Below, in pieces: positions 24,016 through 32,388 of a DNA stretch of 64,000 nt (position 1 is its first letter; the number at the start of each line of letters is the position of its first letter). The notes beneath the pieces were generated by a model, which made no database searches, was not told where the DNA came from, and saw nothing but the letters and a program-made list of their open reading frames with translations. Source of the DNA: Aldehydirespirator sp965205155 (lineage in GTDB: Bacteria; Actinomycetota; Acidimicrobiia; Acidimicrobiales; Aldehydirespiratoraceae); contig OZ242033.1 in the NCBI GenBank assembly GCA_965205155.1, forward strand, positions 2,852,001 to 2,916,000. Direction: 5' to 3'. The translations under genes were made by a program, and so were the position numbers.

Positions 24016-24504
24016 ATGACTGTCCCGGTAACCGCCGGGCCCGCATACCGCCACGCCCTCAGGGCAGTGGTTGCGGCTGCCTCGGTGGTCGGAGTCGATC
24101 AACTCACCAAGTGGTGGGCCCTGCAGGCCCTGGACGGCGGCCGGGTCGTCGACTTGGTGTGGACGCTGCGGCTGCGCCTCGTCTTCAACACCGGAGCGGC
24201 CTTCAGCAGCTTCCAGGGACTCGGGCCGCTGCTCGGGATCGCCGCGGTGGCCATCGCCGCAGTCCTGCTCGTCAACCGGCGGCTGGCCTCCGACCGGTGG
24301 TCGGCCGTGGCGGCCGGGTGCATCGCCGGGGGAGCGCTCGGCAACTTGAGCGATCGCCTCTTCCGATCCAGCGACGGCTTCCTCCAGGGTGCGGTGATCG
24401 ACTTCATAGACGTCCAATGGTGGCCGGTGTGGAATGTGGCCGACATGGGGGTCGTGCTGGGAGGTGCGGCTCTGGTGTGGCACTCGTACCGCCGAGCAAG
24501 ATGA
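24016..24504 (+). CDS. lspA: Lipoprotein signal peptidase LspA
   Basis: 162 residues with four membrane segments. Catalytic aspartates sit in GNLSDRL (near residue 111-117) and WNVADMGV (near 137-144), and VFNTGAAFS near residue 56 matches the conserved NxGAAFS region. It cleaves the signal peptide of diacylglyceryl-modified prolipoproteins in the membrane. Its stop region is duplicated: GCCGAGCAAGATG occurs twice across the lspA-rluD junction. Confidence 0.95.
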   Translation: MTVPVTAGPAYRHALRAVVAAASVVGVDQLTKWWALQALDGGRVVDLVWTLRLRLVFNTGAAFSSFQGLGPLLGIAAVAIAAVLLVNRRLASDRWSAVAAGCIAGGALGNLSDRLFRSSDGFLQGAVIDFIDVQWWPVWNVADMGVVLGGAALVWHSYRRAR

Positions 24505-24519
24505 CTGCCGAGCAAGATG
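24491..24519 (+). repeat. Tandem duplication of the lspA-rluD stop/start junction
   Basis: The 13-mer GCCGAGCAAGATG occurs at 24491-24503, where it ends lspA (TGA within ATGA), and exactly again at 24507-24519, where its ATG (24517) starts rluD. The period is 16 nt. The first ATG (24501) opens a 10-codon mini-ORF (MTAEQDAHRW) that ends at TGA 24531-24533 within rluD. The exact repeat implies a recent event. Confidence 0.75.
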
Positions 24520-25455
24520 CCCACAGATGGTGAGGTCGTAGGCGCCGCCCTCGACGGTCTGCGGCTCGACCGGGCCGTGGCCCTGGTCGCCGACGTGAGT
24601 CGTTCGGCGGCGGCCCGGCTGGTGGCGGACGGCTGCGTACGCCTGGACGGGGATGTGATCGCCTCGGGCGCACGGCGGGTCGCCGCGGGCGAGTCGCTCT
24701 CCATCGACGTCGAATACCACCACGACCCAGTCCCGGCACCCGATGTCGACGTGGCCTTCACGACAGTCTTCGAGGATCCGGACGTGATCGTGGTGGACAA
24801 GCCCGCCGGCCTGGTGGTCCATCCCGGTGCGGGGCACGACCGAGCCACCCTCGTCAACGGACTGCTGGCTCGCTATCCCGAGCTCACGGGAGTCGGGGAC
24901 CCCTACCGGCCCGGCATCGTGCACCGGCTCGATCGAGGCACATCGGGGCTGCTGGTGGTGGCCCGTACCGAGCGCGCCCACCGGTCGTTGGTCGAGCAGA
25001 TGCGATCCCACGAACCCGCCCGGCTCTACTGTGCGCTGGTCTGGGGGCACCCCGAAGCCTCCTCGGGGGTCATCGACGCTCCTGTGGGCCGGTCGAGCCG
25101 CAACCCGCTGCGCATGACCGTGACCGACCGGGGCCGCCCCGCCCGCACCCACTACGACGTGGAGCAACGCTTCGTCGAGCCGGCGCAGGTCGCCCTGCTC
25201 GCCTGCCGGCTCGATACCGGCCGGACTCACCAGATCAGAGTCCACCTCCGGGCCATCGGCCACGCCGTCGTGGGTGATCCGACCTATGGGGCCGGGCGCG
25301 CCGGATCAGGGCGCGGTGGCGACGTCCTCGGGCTGTCGCGCCCGTTCCTGCACGCTCGCTCCCTGTCGTTCAGCCACCCCGTGAGTGGAGAGACGGTGAG
25401 AGCGGAGTCGCCCCTTCCCCCCGAACTGGCCGAGGTTCTGGCGTCCTGCCGATAG
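24517..25455 (+). CDS. RluD-type 23S rRNA pseudouridine synthase
   Basis: 312 residues. An N-terminal S4 RNA-binding domain (about 12-65, RLDRAVALVADVSRSAAARLVADGCVRLDG) is followed by the RluA-type catalytic domain with GIVHRLDRGTSGLLVVART near residues 132-150, which holds the catalytic Asp. It probably modifies the helix 69 uridines of 23S rRNA, by analogy with RluD next to lspA; exact targets cannot be told from sequence. It converges on the rrf2 gene with an 18-nt gap. Confidence 0.93.
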   Translation: MPTDGEVVGAALDGLRLDRAVALVADVSRSAAARLVADGCVRLDGDVIASGARRVAAGESLSIDVEYHHDPVPAPDVDVAFTTVFEDPDVIVVDKPAGLVVHPGAGHDRATLVNGLLARYPELTGVGDPYRPGIVHRLDRGTSGLLVVARTERAHRSLVEQMRSHEPARLYCALVWGHPEASSGVIDAPVGRSSRNPLRMTVTDRGRPARTHYDVEQRFVEPAQVALLACRLDTGRTHQIRVHLRAIGHAVVGDPTYGAGRAGSGRGGDVLGLSRPFLHARSLSFSHPVSGETVRAESPLPPELAEVLASCR

Positions 25456-25473
25456 GCGGCAGCAGGCAAGCTG

Positions 25474-25923
25474 CTAGACGGGATCCTCGTCTACGGGCCA
25501 GGGAGCCTCGCCCTGGGCCATGGCAGTGATCTGGGCCAGGCTGAAGGAGTCGAGGAACCGGCGCATGTGGGAGCCCGAGGCCGACCAGATCGCCAGCAGC
25601 ACGCACTGGCCCTCGTGATCGCAGGCGCCGTCGGTGTGGGGCTCTCCGAAGTCACCGGCCGCGATCGGGCCGTCCACGGCCCGCACGATCTCCGACAGCT
25701 TGATGTCGGCCGGGTCGCGGGCCAGCACGTACCCGCCGCCCACACCTCGCTTGGAGCGCACCAGACCGGCTCCCTTGAGAGCCAGCAGGATCTGCTCCAG
25801 GTATGGCTGGGGCAGCGCAGTGCGCTCTGCTATCTCCCGCACCGAGGTCGGAGCGTTCTCGCTGTGCAGCGCCAGCGACAGCAGGGCCCGGGATGCGTAG
25901 TCCCCGCGTGTCGACACCCTCAT
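25474..25923 (-). CDS. Rrf2 family transcriptional regulator
   Basis: 149 residues from ATG 25923. The N-terminal winged helix is typical (MRVSTRGDYASRALLSLA...SVREIAERTALPQPYLEQILLALKGAGLVRSKRG-VGGGYVLAR). The cluster region holds two cysteines in a C-x5-C pattern (ACDHEGQC), but the third Cys of the IscR/NsrR pattern is replaced (LAIW), so Fe-S binding, if any, uses another ligand, as in the [2Fe-2S] protein RsrR. The frame is open upstream of 25923, but that extension has no family similarity. It is divergent from the next gene with 74 nt between starts. Confidence 0.88.
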   Translation of the reverse strand: MRVSTRGDYASRALLSLALHSENAPTSVREIAERTALPQPYLEQILLALKGAGLVRSKRGVGGGYVLARDPADIKLSEIVRAVDGPIAAGDFGEPHTDGACDHEGQCVLLAIWSASGSHMRRFLDSFSLAQITAMAQGEAPWPVDEDPV

Positions 25924-25997
25924 GGGCGTGCCCCTGCGACGGCGAGAGTGGCGCGGTCCCCGCGTGTCGGCACAGTCACGGTGGCATCCTAGATGCC

Positions 25998-27122
25998 GTG
26001 GCCCGCCCGGAACCGATCCCCGCGCACTCCGAGCCGGTCCTGCCGGCATACGGCGGCGGATGCGTGGCCGACATCGTGCCCGCGATCCTCGAGCCCGGTC
26101 CCGGTGGGTCACCGGGACCGCTGCCGGCCGAGGTCCTCGAGGCTCGGGCCGTTGTGGTGCTGATTCTGGACGGGCTGGGTGCCGAGCAGCTGGCGGCGCG
26201 GCCGCGGGTGGCGCCCACGTTGCACGAGATGCAGGTCGCCACGCTCACGACCGTGGCCCCGAGCACCACCGCTTCCGCCCTCACCTCCATAGCCACCGGC
26301 GTCGGCGTGGGCGAGCACGGGATCGTGGGATACCGGATCCGGACCGATGACGGCAACCTCAACATCCTCAAGTGGAGGACCCCGCAGGGCGACAGCCTGG
26401 ATCGCCATCCCCCCGAGCGTTTCCAACCCGTCGCCCCCTTCGGGGGCCAGCGCCCGCCCGCGCTGCAGAGGGAGGCCTACCGCAAGTCAGGCTTCAGCCG
26501 GGCCTACCTGCGCGACGCCCGCCGGTACGGGTACAAGATGCTGTCGAGCCTGGCGGTGGAGGTGAGGAGGCTCCTGTCCGCGGGGGAGTCCTTCGTATAC
26601 GCCTACTACGAGGGCCTCGACATAGTGGCCCACGAGCACGCCTTCGGCGAGCACTACGAGGCAGAGTTGCGAGCCTGCGACCGGCTGATGGCCGATCTGC
26701 TCACCATCCTGCCTCGGGGCACCGCGGTGGTGGCCACCTCCGACCACGGCCTGGTGGACTGCTCGGAAGGTCTGATCAAGATCGACCGCTCCGTGCTCGA
26801 CTGCGCCCATGCAGAGTCGGGTGAGGCCCGGTTCCGCTGGCTGCACGCCCGGCAGGGCCGGAGCCGCGAGCTCTACGAGGCCGCAGCCGGCGCCCACGGC
26901 GATCAGGCCTGGGTCCGTACCGCCGAGGAGATGGTCGAAGGCGGCTGGTTGGGACCGGTCGTGACCGACGCAGCCCGGTCCCGGTTGGGGGATGTGGCGC
27001 TGGTGGCTCGGGACGCCTGGGCGTTCAGCCATCCCGACGACGGCTCCGGAAAGCTCATCGGCCGCCACGGCTCGCTGACCTCGGCCGAGATGCTGGTGCC
27101 GCTTCTAGTTCACGTCTCGTAG
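25998..27122 (+). CDS. Nucleotide pyrophosphatase / phosphodiesterase-like protein (alkaline phosphatase superfamily)
   Basis: 374 residues from GTG 25998. Motifs of the superfamily: VVLILDGLGAEQL near residue 52-64 (metal Asp), TTVAPSTTASALTSIATG near 83-100 (nucleophile Thr/Ser), AYYEGLDIVAHEHAFG near 205-220 (metal Asp and His), and VVATSDHGLVDC near 244-255 (Asp-His pair). It probably hydrolyses a phosphodiester or pyrophosphate substrate; the substrate is not known. No signal peptide is visible, so it is likely cytoplasmic. The bpa gene follows 9 nt later. Confidence 0.87.
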   Translation: MARPEPIPAHSEPVLPAYGGGCVADIVPAILEPGPGGSPGPLPAEVLEARAVVVLILDGLGAEQLAARPRVAPTLHEMQVATLTTVAPSTTASALTSIATGVGVGEHGIVGYRIRTDDGNLNILKWRTPQGDSLDRHPPERFQPVAPFGGQRPPALQREAYRKSGFSRAYLRDARRYGYKMLSSLAVEVRRLLSAGESFVYAYYEGLDIVAHEHAFGEHYEAELRACDRLMADLLTILPRGTAVVATSDHGLVDCSEGLIKIDRSVLDCAHAESGEARFRWLHARQGRSRELYEAAAGAHGDQAWVRTAEEMVEGGWLGPVVTDAARSRLGDVALVARDAWAFSHPDDGSGKLIGRHGSLTSAEMLVPLLVHVS

Positions 27123-27131
27123 GGTTAAACC

Positions 27132-27653
27132 GTGGATGGCAACGACCCCGGCACCGGGTCTCGCGAGTTGCTGGCGCCAGAGGTCGTCGGAGTCGCGGAC
27201 AGCGCTGCTGCCGACGACGAGATCAATGAGACCATCGACCACCCGGCCAAGGTCATGCGCATCGGTACCATGCTCAAGCAGCTGCTGGCCGAGGTGCGCT
27301 CCACCGACCTGGACGAGGCCAGCCGGCAGCGGCTGCGCGAGATCTACGAGACGTCGGTCGGGGAGGTCGGCTCGGCCCTCTCGGCGGACCTGCGCGAGGA
27401 ACTGGCCAGACTCGCCTCGCCCTTCGAGCAGACCGAGACCCCGTCCACGATGGAGCTCCAGATCGCCAAGGCCCAGCTGGTGGGGTGGCTCGAAGGCCTC
27501 ATCCAGGGCATGAAGGCGATGCTGCTGGCCCAGCAGATGACCGCCCACCAGCAACTCCAGTCGATGCGGGGCGAGCTGCCCCCGGGAGCCGACCCGTACC
27601 AGCGAGATCAGGCCGGAAGCGACCTCCCAAGCCGCCCCGGCACATACCTCTGA
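27132..27653 (+). CDS. bpa: Bacterial proteasome activator Bpa (PafE)
   Basis: 173 residues. The central four-helix domain is conserved (NETIDHPAKVMRIGTMLKQLLAEVRSTDLDEASRQRLREIYE...LVGWLEGLIQGMKAMLLAQQM), and the chain ends in GTYL, a HbYX-like tail that docks into the 20S proteasome. Bpa forms a dodecameric ring and opens the proteasome for ATP-independent degradation. It implies the organism encodes a 20S proteasome, though none is in the window. It is probably cotranscribed with the upstream phosphodiesterase-like gene, and a strong hairpin follows 73 nt downstream. Confidence 0.93.
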   Translation: MDGNDPGTGSRELLAPEVVGVADSAAADDEINETIDHPAKVMRIGTMLKQLLAEVRSTDLDEASRQRLREIYETSVGEVGSALSADLREELARLASPFEQTETPSTMELQIAKAQLVGWLEGLIQGMKAMLLAQQMTAHQQLQSMRGELPPGADPYQRDQAGSDLPSRPGTYL

Positions 27654-27725
27654 TCGTTGACACAGAAGCCACCAGGCGCCACACGGCAGGTGGCACGGCA
27701 CCGGTAGGCCGAGGGGTGGCGACGG

Positions 27726-27767
27726 GTCCGACCGACCGACAATGGGGCGCAGCCCCGTCGGTCGGAC
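27726..27767 (+). terminator. Strong hairpin downstream of bpa
   Basis: GTCCGACCGAC (27726-27736) pairs perfectly with GTCGGTCGGAC (27757-27767), and the loop contains a second perfect hairpin GGGGC-GCA-GCCCC (27744-27756). No U-tract follows. It may terminate bpa transcription in the manner of actinobacterial hairpins without a U-tract or act as a stabilising 3' end; the remainder of the 257-nt gap (27654-27910) shows no gene. Confidence 0.55.
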
Positions 27768-27860
27768 GGAGCCCGGCGACAGGACCCGCCGGCCGGGCGA
27801 GCAATGCACTTGCGCGAGCCCCTGAACAGCCGACTATGGTGCGAATGACAGCTGTGTGAT

Positions 27861-27901
27861 TCATCCACAGCCCCCTCAACAACCATCCACAGCGGTCCAC
27901 A
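27861..27901 (+). promoter_or_regulatory. Three DnaA-box-like 9-mers upstream of dnaE
   Basis: TCATCCACA (27861-27869), CCATCCACA (27883-27891) and CGGTCCACA (27893-27901) match the DnaA box TTATCCACA or its high-GC form TTGTCCACA at 8, 7 and 7 positions. All three share orientation and lie within 60 nt of the dnaE start (27911). Confidence 0.4.
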
Positions 27902-27910
27902 GGAGGCACG

Positions 27911-30900
27911 GTGGCTGACTCCTTCGTCCACCTCCACACCCACACCGAGTACTCGATACTCGACGGCGCATCCCGGCTCGACGAGCTGATCGCGGCGGCA
28001 GCCGCTGACGGCCAGCCGGCCCTGGGAATAACCGACCACGGAAACATGTACGGAGTCCTCGACTTCTACCGCAAGTGCAAGGACCGAGACATCAAGCCCG
28101 TCATCGGCGTCGAGGCCTACATGGCCCACGAATCCCGCCACGAGCGGCCCTCGCGGCGGGGCCGGGTCGACGACTCCGGCGGGGACACCGAGGGCGGCCG
28201 CAAGCTGTACTACCACCTGACGCTGCTGGCCACCGACGACACCGGCTACAAGAACCTCATCCAGGTGGCCAGCCGGGCGTTCATGGAGGGCTACTACTAC
28301 AAGCCCCGCTGCGACTGGGAGACGCTCAACGACCACAGCGCGGGACTGATCGCCACCACCGGCTGTCTCGGAGGCCAGGTGCCGCAGGCCCTGCTTCGAG
28401 GCAACCCGGCCGAGGCACTCGAGAAGGCGGCCCGCTTCCAGGACATCTTCGGCCGGGACAACTACTACGTCGAGCTGCAGGACCACGGCATCCCGGAGCA
28501 GCATCAGGTCAACCCGCAGCTGCTCCAGATCGCCCGCAAGCTCGACGCGCCCCTGCTGGCCACCAACGACAGCCACTACACCCACCGCCACGACGCGGAG
28601 GCCCACGACGCCCTGCTGTGCGTGCAGACCGGTTCGCTGCTGTCCGACACCGACCGTCTCAAGTTCCACGCCGACGACCACTACCTCAAGTCGGCCGTGG
28701 AGATGCGCAGCATCTTCTCGGAGCTCACCGAGGCGTGCGACAACACCCTCGCCATCGCCGAGCGGGCCGACGTGAACATCACCTTCGGCACGCCCCGGCT
28801 GCCGCACTTCGAGGTGCCCGACGGCTTCGCCGACGACCGCGCCTACCTCGAGCACCTCACCTACGCGGGGGCCCGCGAGCGCTGGGGCGACCCCCTGCCC
28901 GCCGAGGCGGCCCAGCGGCTGGCCTACGAGCTCGAGGTCATCAACAACATGGGGTTCGCCTCCTACTTCCTGATCACCTGGGACCTGATCGCCTACGCCC
29001 GGCGCCGGGGCATCCGGGTCGGCCCGGGCCGGGGCTCGGCCGCGGGGTGCGCGGTGGCCTACAGCCTGCGCATCACCGACCTGGACCCCATCCGCTACGA
29101 CCTGCTGTTCGAGCGGTTCCTCAACCCGTCGCGGGTGTCGATGCCCGACATCGACATGGACTTCGACTCGCGCCACCGCGACGAGATCATCAAGTACGCC
29201 GCCCAGAAGTACAGCCGCGACGGCAAGGACCACGTGGCCCAGATCATCACCTTCGGCCGGATCAAGGCCCGGGCCGCGGTGCGCGACGCCGCCCGCGTCC
29301 TCGGCTACCCCCACTCCCTGGGCGACCGCATAGCGAAGGCCATGCCGCCGCTGATCCTGGGCCGCGACACCCCGCTGCAGTACTGCTTCGAGGACTCCGA
29401 GGCCCACCACGACGGCTATGTGGCCGCGGCCGAACTGCGCCAGATGTACGACACCGACTCCGAGGTGGCCGAAGTGGTGAACGTGGCCCGGGGTCTGGAG
29501 GGCATGCGCCGCCAGGACGGCATCCACGCCGCGGCCGTGGTCATCACCCCGGAGCCGCTGACCGAGTACATGCCCATCCAGCGCAAGCCCGAGCAGGGAA
29601 AGGACCCGGAGGAGGCCCCCATCGTCACCCAGTACGAGATGCACGGGGTGGAGGACCTCGGCCTGCTGAAGATGGACTTCCTCGGGTTGCGCAACCTCGA
29701 CGTGATCACCGACACGGTCGGGTTGATCGAGCGCACCCGGGGCCGGACCATCGACATCGACGGCGTCCCGCTGGACGACGCGGCCACCTTCAAGATGCTG
29801 CAGGAGGGCGACACCATCGGCGTGTTCCAGCTCGAGAATCCCCAGGTGCGCTCGCTGGTGCGCTCGCTGGCGCCCACCGCCTTCGACGATGTCTGCGCGC
29901 TGGTGGCCCTGTACCGGCCGGGGCCGATGGCGGCCAACATGCACCACGACTACGCCGACCGCAAGAACGGCCGCCGCCTCGTGGAGTACTTCCACGACGA
30001 CGCGGCCGACATCCTGTCCGACACCTACGGGCTGATGATCTACCAGGAGAGCGTCATGCGGGTGGCCCAGCGCTTCGCGGGCTACTCGCTGGCCGAGGCC
30101 GACTCGCTGCGCAAGGCCATGGGCAAGAAGATCCGCTCGGCCATGGCGGCCGAGGAGGAGAAGTTCGTGGCCGGGGTGGCCGCCAACGGCTACGAGGAGG
30201 GCCTGGGCGCCCAGCTGTTCAAGATCATCGAGCAGTTCGCCGACTACGCCTTCAACAAGAGCCACAGCTACGGCTACGGCCTGGTCGCCTACCAGACCGC
30301 CTACCTCAAGGCCAACTACCCGGTGGAGTACCTGGCCGCCCTGCTGACCAGCGTCAAGCGCAAGCTGGAGAACGCCTCCGTCTACCTCAACGAGTGCCGC
30401 CTGCGGGGAATCGAGGTGCAGGTCCCCGACATCAACCGGTCCGCATCCGACTTCACGCCCGTGCCCGACGACGGCGGCGAGGGGTCGGCGGCCGGCCCGG
30501 GCCGCATCGTTTACGGCCTCTCGGCGGTGCGCAACGTGGGGGAGGGGATGGTCGAGCGGCTGATCGCGGAGCGTGAGGCCAATGGGCCGTACGCCTCGTT
30601 CGTCGAGTTCGTGGAGCGGGTGGACATCGAGGTGCTGAACAAGCGCACCGTCGAGTCGCTGATCAAGGCGGGCGCCTTCGACTCGCTCGACCACCCGCGC
30701 AAGGGCCTGCTGAATGTGCACGAGGCCATCATCGACATGACGGTGCGCAAGCGCCGGGAGCACGAGGCCGGCGTCATGTCGCTGTTCGGGGAGCAGAGCG
30801 AGGGCCCCTCCTTCGACGACCGGCCCGAGATCGGAGACGCCGAGTACGAGCGCATGCAGAGGCTGGCCTACGAGAAGGAGATGCTCGGCCTCTACATCTC

Positions 30901-31477
30901 CGACCACCCGCTCAAGGGCCTGGAGGCCCGGGTCCGACGCCTCGCCGACTGCACCATCAGCGATCTCGCGTCCGGGACAGCCCTCAGCGACGACGGGGGC
31001 TTCTGGTCGGTCGGCGGGGTCATCACCGCCCTGAACCGGCGTTGGACCCGCAAGGGCGAGCTGATGGCCACCTTCGCCCTGGAGGACCTCGAGGACAAGA
31101 TCGAGGTACTGGTGTTCCCCAAGGCGATGTCCGAGCACGGTCCGAAGCTGGCCGACGACGCCGTCGTCGTGGTACGGGGACGGCTCGATTCCCGGGAGGA
31201 CACGCTCCGATTCTTCGCCAACGACATCCATCCGGTGGAGAGCACCGGAGAGGATCCACCGCTGCGGGTCAACCTTCCGCTCGAGCACCAGAACGACCGG
31301 CAGTTGCACGAGCTCAAGTCGGTGCTGCGGGCCCATCCGGGCGGCTCACCGGTGGAGTTGCTGCTGGGCGACCGGCGGGTGGCGCGCCTGCCCGAGGACT
31401 TCGCGGTGGACACCGCCAACGGCCTGCCGGCGGAGCTGCTCGAGCTGCTCGGCGCGGAGGCCATCGCCGGAGTCTGA
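27911..31477 (+). CDS. dnaE: DNA polymerase III subunit alpha DnaE
   Basis: 1188 residues from GTG 27911, preceded by AGGAGGCACG. Domains in order: PHP (HLHTHTEYSILDGA at residues 6-19; GVEAYM), polymerase palm with PGRGSAAGCAV near 375 and PDIDMDF near 413 carrying catalytic Asp residues, fingers (KKIRSAMAAEEEKF near 742; FNKSHSYGYGL near 778), tandem helix-hairpin-helix (NKRTVESLIKAGAFDSL near 909) and the OB domain (FWSVGGVITALNRRWTRKGELM near 1032). Length and order are those of DnaE1-type replicative polymerases. PHP metal ligands appear largely intact, so intrinsic 3'-5' exonuclease is likely, as in mycobacterial DnaE1. Confidence 0.97.
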   Translation: MADSFVHLHTHTEYSILDGASRLDELIAAAAADGQPALGITDHGNMYGVLDFYRKCKDRDIKPVIGVEAYMAHESRHERPSRRGRVDDSGGDTEGGRKLYYHLTLLATDDTGYKNLIQVASRAFMEGYYYKPRCDWETLNDHSAGLIATTGCLGGQVPQALLRGNPAEALEKAARFQDIFGRDNYYVELQDHGIPEQHQVNPQLLQIARKLDAPLLATNDSHYTHRHDAEAHDALLCVQTGSLLSDTDRLKFHADDHYLKSAVEMRSIFSELTEACDNTLAIAERADVNITFGTPRLPHFEVPDGFADDRAYLEHLTYAGARERWGDPLPAEAAQRLAYELEVINNMGFASYFLITWDLIAYARRRGIRVGPGRGSAAGCAVAYSLRITDLDPIRYDLLFERFLNPSRVSMPDIDMDFDSRHRDEIIKYAAQKYSRDGKDHVAQIITFGRIKARAAVRDAARVLGYPHSLGDRIAKAMPPLILGRDTPLQYCFEDSEAHHDGYVAAAELRQMYDTDSEVAEVVNVARGLEGMRRQDGIHAAAVVITPEPLTEYMPIQRKPEQGKDPEEAPIVTQYEMHGVEDLGLLKMDFLGLRNLDVITDTVGLIERTRGRTIDIDGVPLDDAATFKMLQEGDTIGVFQLENPQVRSLVRSLAPTAFDDVCALVALYRPGPMAANMHHDYADRKNGRRLVEYFHDDAADILSDTYGLMIYQESVMRVAQRFAGYSLAEADSLRKAMGKKIRSAMAAEEEKFVAGVAANGYEEGLGAQLFKIIEQFADYAFNKSHSYGYGLVAYQTAYLKANYPVEYLAALLTSVKRKLENASVYLNECRLRGIEVQVPDINRSASDFTPVPDDGGEGSAAGPGRIVYGLSAVRNVGEGMVERLIAEREANGPYASFVEFVERVDIEVLNKRTVESLIKAGAFDSLDHPRKGLLNVHEAIIDMTVRKRREHEAGVMSLFGEQSEGPSFDDRPEIGDAEYERMQRLAYEKEMLGLYISDHPLKGLEARVRRLADCTISDLASGTALSDDGGFWSVGGVITALNRRWTRKGELMATFALEDLEDKIEVLVFPKAMSEHGPKLADDAVVVVRGRLDSREDTLRFFANDIHPVESTGEDPPLRVNLPLEHQNDRQLHELKSVLRAHPGGSPVELLLGDRRVARLPEDFAVDTANGLPAELLELLGAEAIAGV

Positions 31478-31484
31478 TCCTCCT

Positions 31485-31553
31485 GCACGGTCGGAACCCG
31501 GCGGGTTCACGGCCGGCGCCTGGCGGACCGCACGGCCGGAGTCCGGCGGGTTC
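31485..31553 (+). terminator. Two tandem hairpin units downstream of dnaE
   Basis: A 24-nt unit occurs at 31485-31508 and 31530-31553 (period 45, 21 of 24 identical). The first contains the perfect hairpin GAACCC-GGC-GGGTTC. In the second the left arm is GAGTCC, which still pairs with GGGTTC through two G-U pairs. No U-tract follows. It begins 8 nt after the dnaE stop, so a terminator or mRNA 3' end is likely. The rest of 31478-31651 shows no gene. Confidence 0.5.
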
Positions 31554-31651
31554 GCGCCGGGGCGAAACGGCGCCCTCAAGGTTGTCAAACCGCCTCGCGC
31601 CCCTGAGACTGGAGCGGACGGTATGGGCGAGCTATAGGGGTGGAAGCCGTC

Positions 31652-32320
31652 ATGGCAATCGCGATCGAGACCAGGGATTGCACCGCGCTGGGAGATTCCG
31701 ATCTTGCCGAGATGGCCGATCTCTGCGCCGTCTCCTCCAGCGCATACGAGGTCGGCTCCCTCTCCAAGCAGGCAGAGGCCTGGGTACTGGTCACCGAGGC
31801 CCGCGACAACGGCAAACTGCGCGGGTTCTCCTTCTGCACCCTGGAGCGCATCGGCGGAACGCCTTGTGTGCTCATCGGTGCCGGCCACACCTGCCGCACC
31901 ACCCGTCGCGACACCGTTCTGAGAGGGATCGTCACCGACCAGCTCCGCCGGGCTGCCCTGTCCTTCCCCGACGAGGATGTGCTGGTCGGCATGCAGATCA
32001 ACGATCCGGGTGCCTTCGAAGCGTTCAAGAGTCTGCACGACGTTGTTCCCCGCCCCGGCCACAAGGCGACCGGCGAGGAGCGGGCGTGGGGCCGGCGCCT
32101 GGCCAAGCGGTTCGGCATCGGCGCGCTCAGCTACGAGGACCGCGTCTTCACCACCCGCGGCAAGGGCGGACCGCCGGTCGTGCTGGACCACGCCAGCCTC
32201 AAGCCCGACCGGATTCCGGCCGGGACCGCCGACCTGCTGGACAGCCTGGTCCTCGACGACGGCGACACCCTGATCGTCCACGGCTGGGTGATGGCCGAGG
32301 AGCTCGAGAAGCTGCTGTAA
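31652..32320 (+). CDS. Protein of unknown function, possibly GNAT-like
   Basis: 222 residues from ATG 31652; GTG 31640 would add four residues. The first half alternates beta and alpha segments (LVTEARDNGKLRGFSFCTLERIGGTPCVLIGAGHTCRT), followed by a helix and DEDVLVGMQINDPGAFEAF, which resembles an N-acyltransferase layout, but no acetyl-CoA loop is clear. The C-terminal half ends LDSLVLDDGDTLIVHGWVMAEELEKLL. It stands alone between dnaE and a nitroreductase. I do not recognise the family. Confidence 0.65.
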   Translation: MAIAIETRDCTALGDSDLAEMADLCAVSSSAYEVGSLSKQAEAWVLVTEARDNGKLRGFSFCTLERIGGTPCVLIGAGHTCRTTRRDTVLRGIVTDQLRRAALSFPDEDVLVGMQINDPGAFEAFKSLHDVVPRPGHKATGEERAWGRRLAKRFGIGALSYEDRVFTTRGKGGPPVVLDHASLKPDRIPAGTADLLDSLVLDDGDTLIVHGWVMAEELEKLL

Positions 32321-32388
32321 TCGAGGCCGTCGCCCCTTGGCGGGGCTCAGCGGCATGGCTCTCGAGCAGGCATAGAGGGCGCAGCGGA

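Noticed and set aside
28075..30576. 833-codon ORF in another frame of dnaE
   Set aside because: Arg/Pro/Gly-rich translation typical of an out-of-frame GC-rich gene; no motif.
27608..31336. 1242-codon open frame antisense to dnaE
   Set aside because: Long antisense frames are expected in GC-rich coding DNA; its composition (Val, Gly, His, Leu repeats) is that of a shadow of dnaE with no domain.
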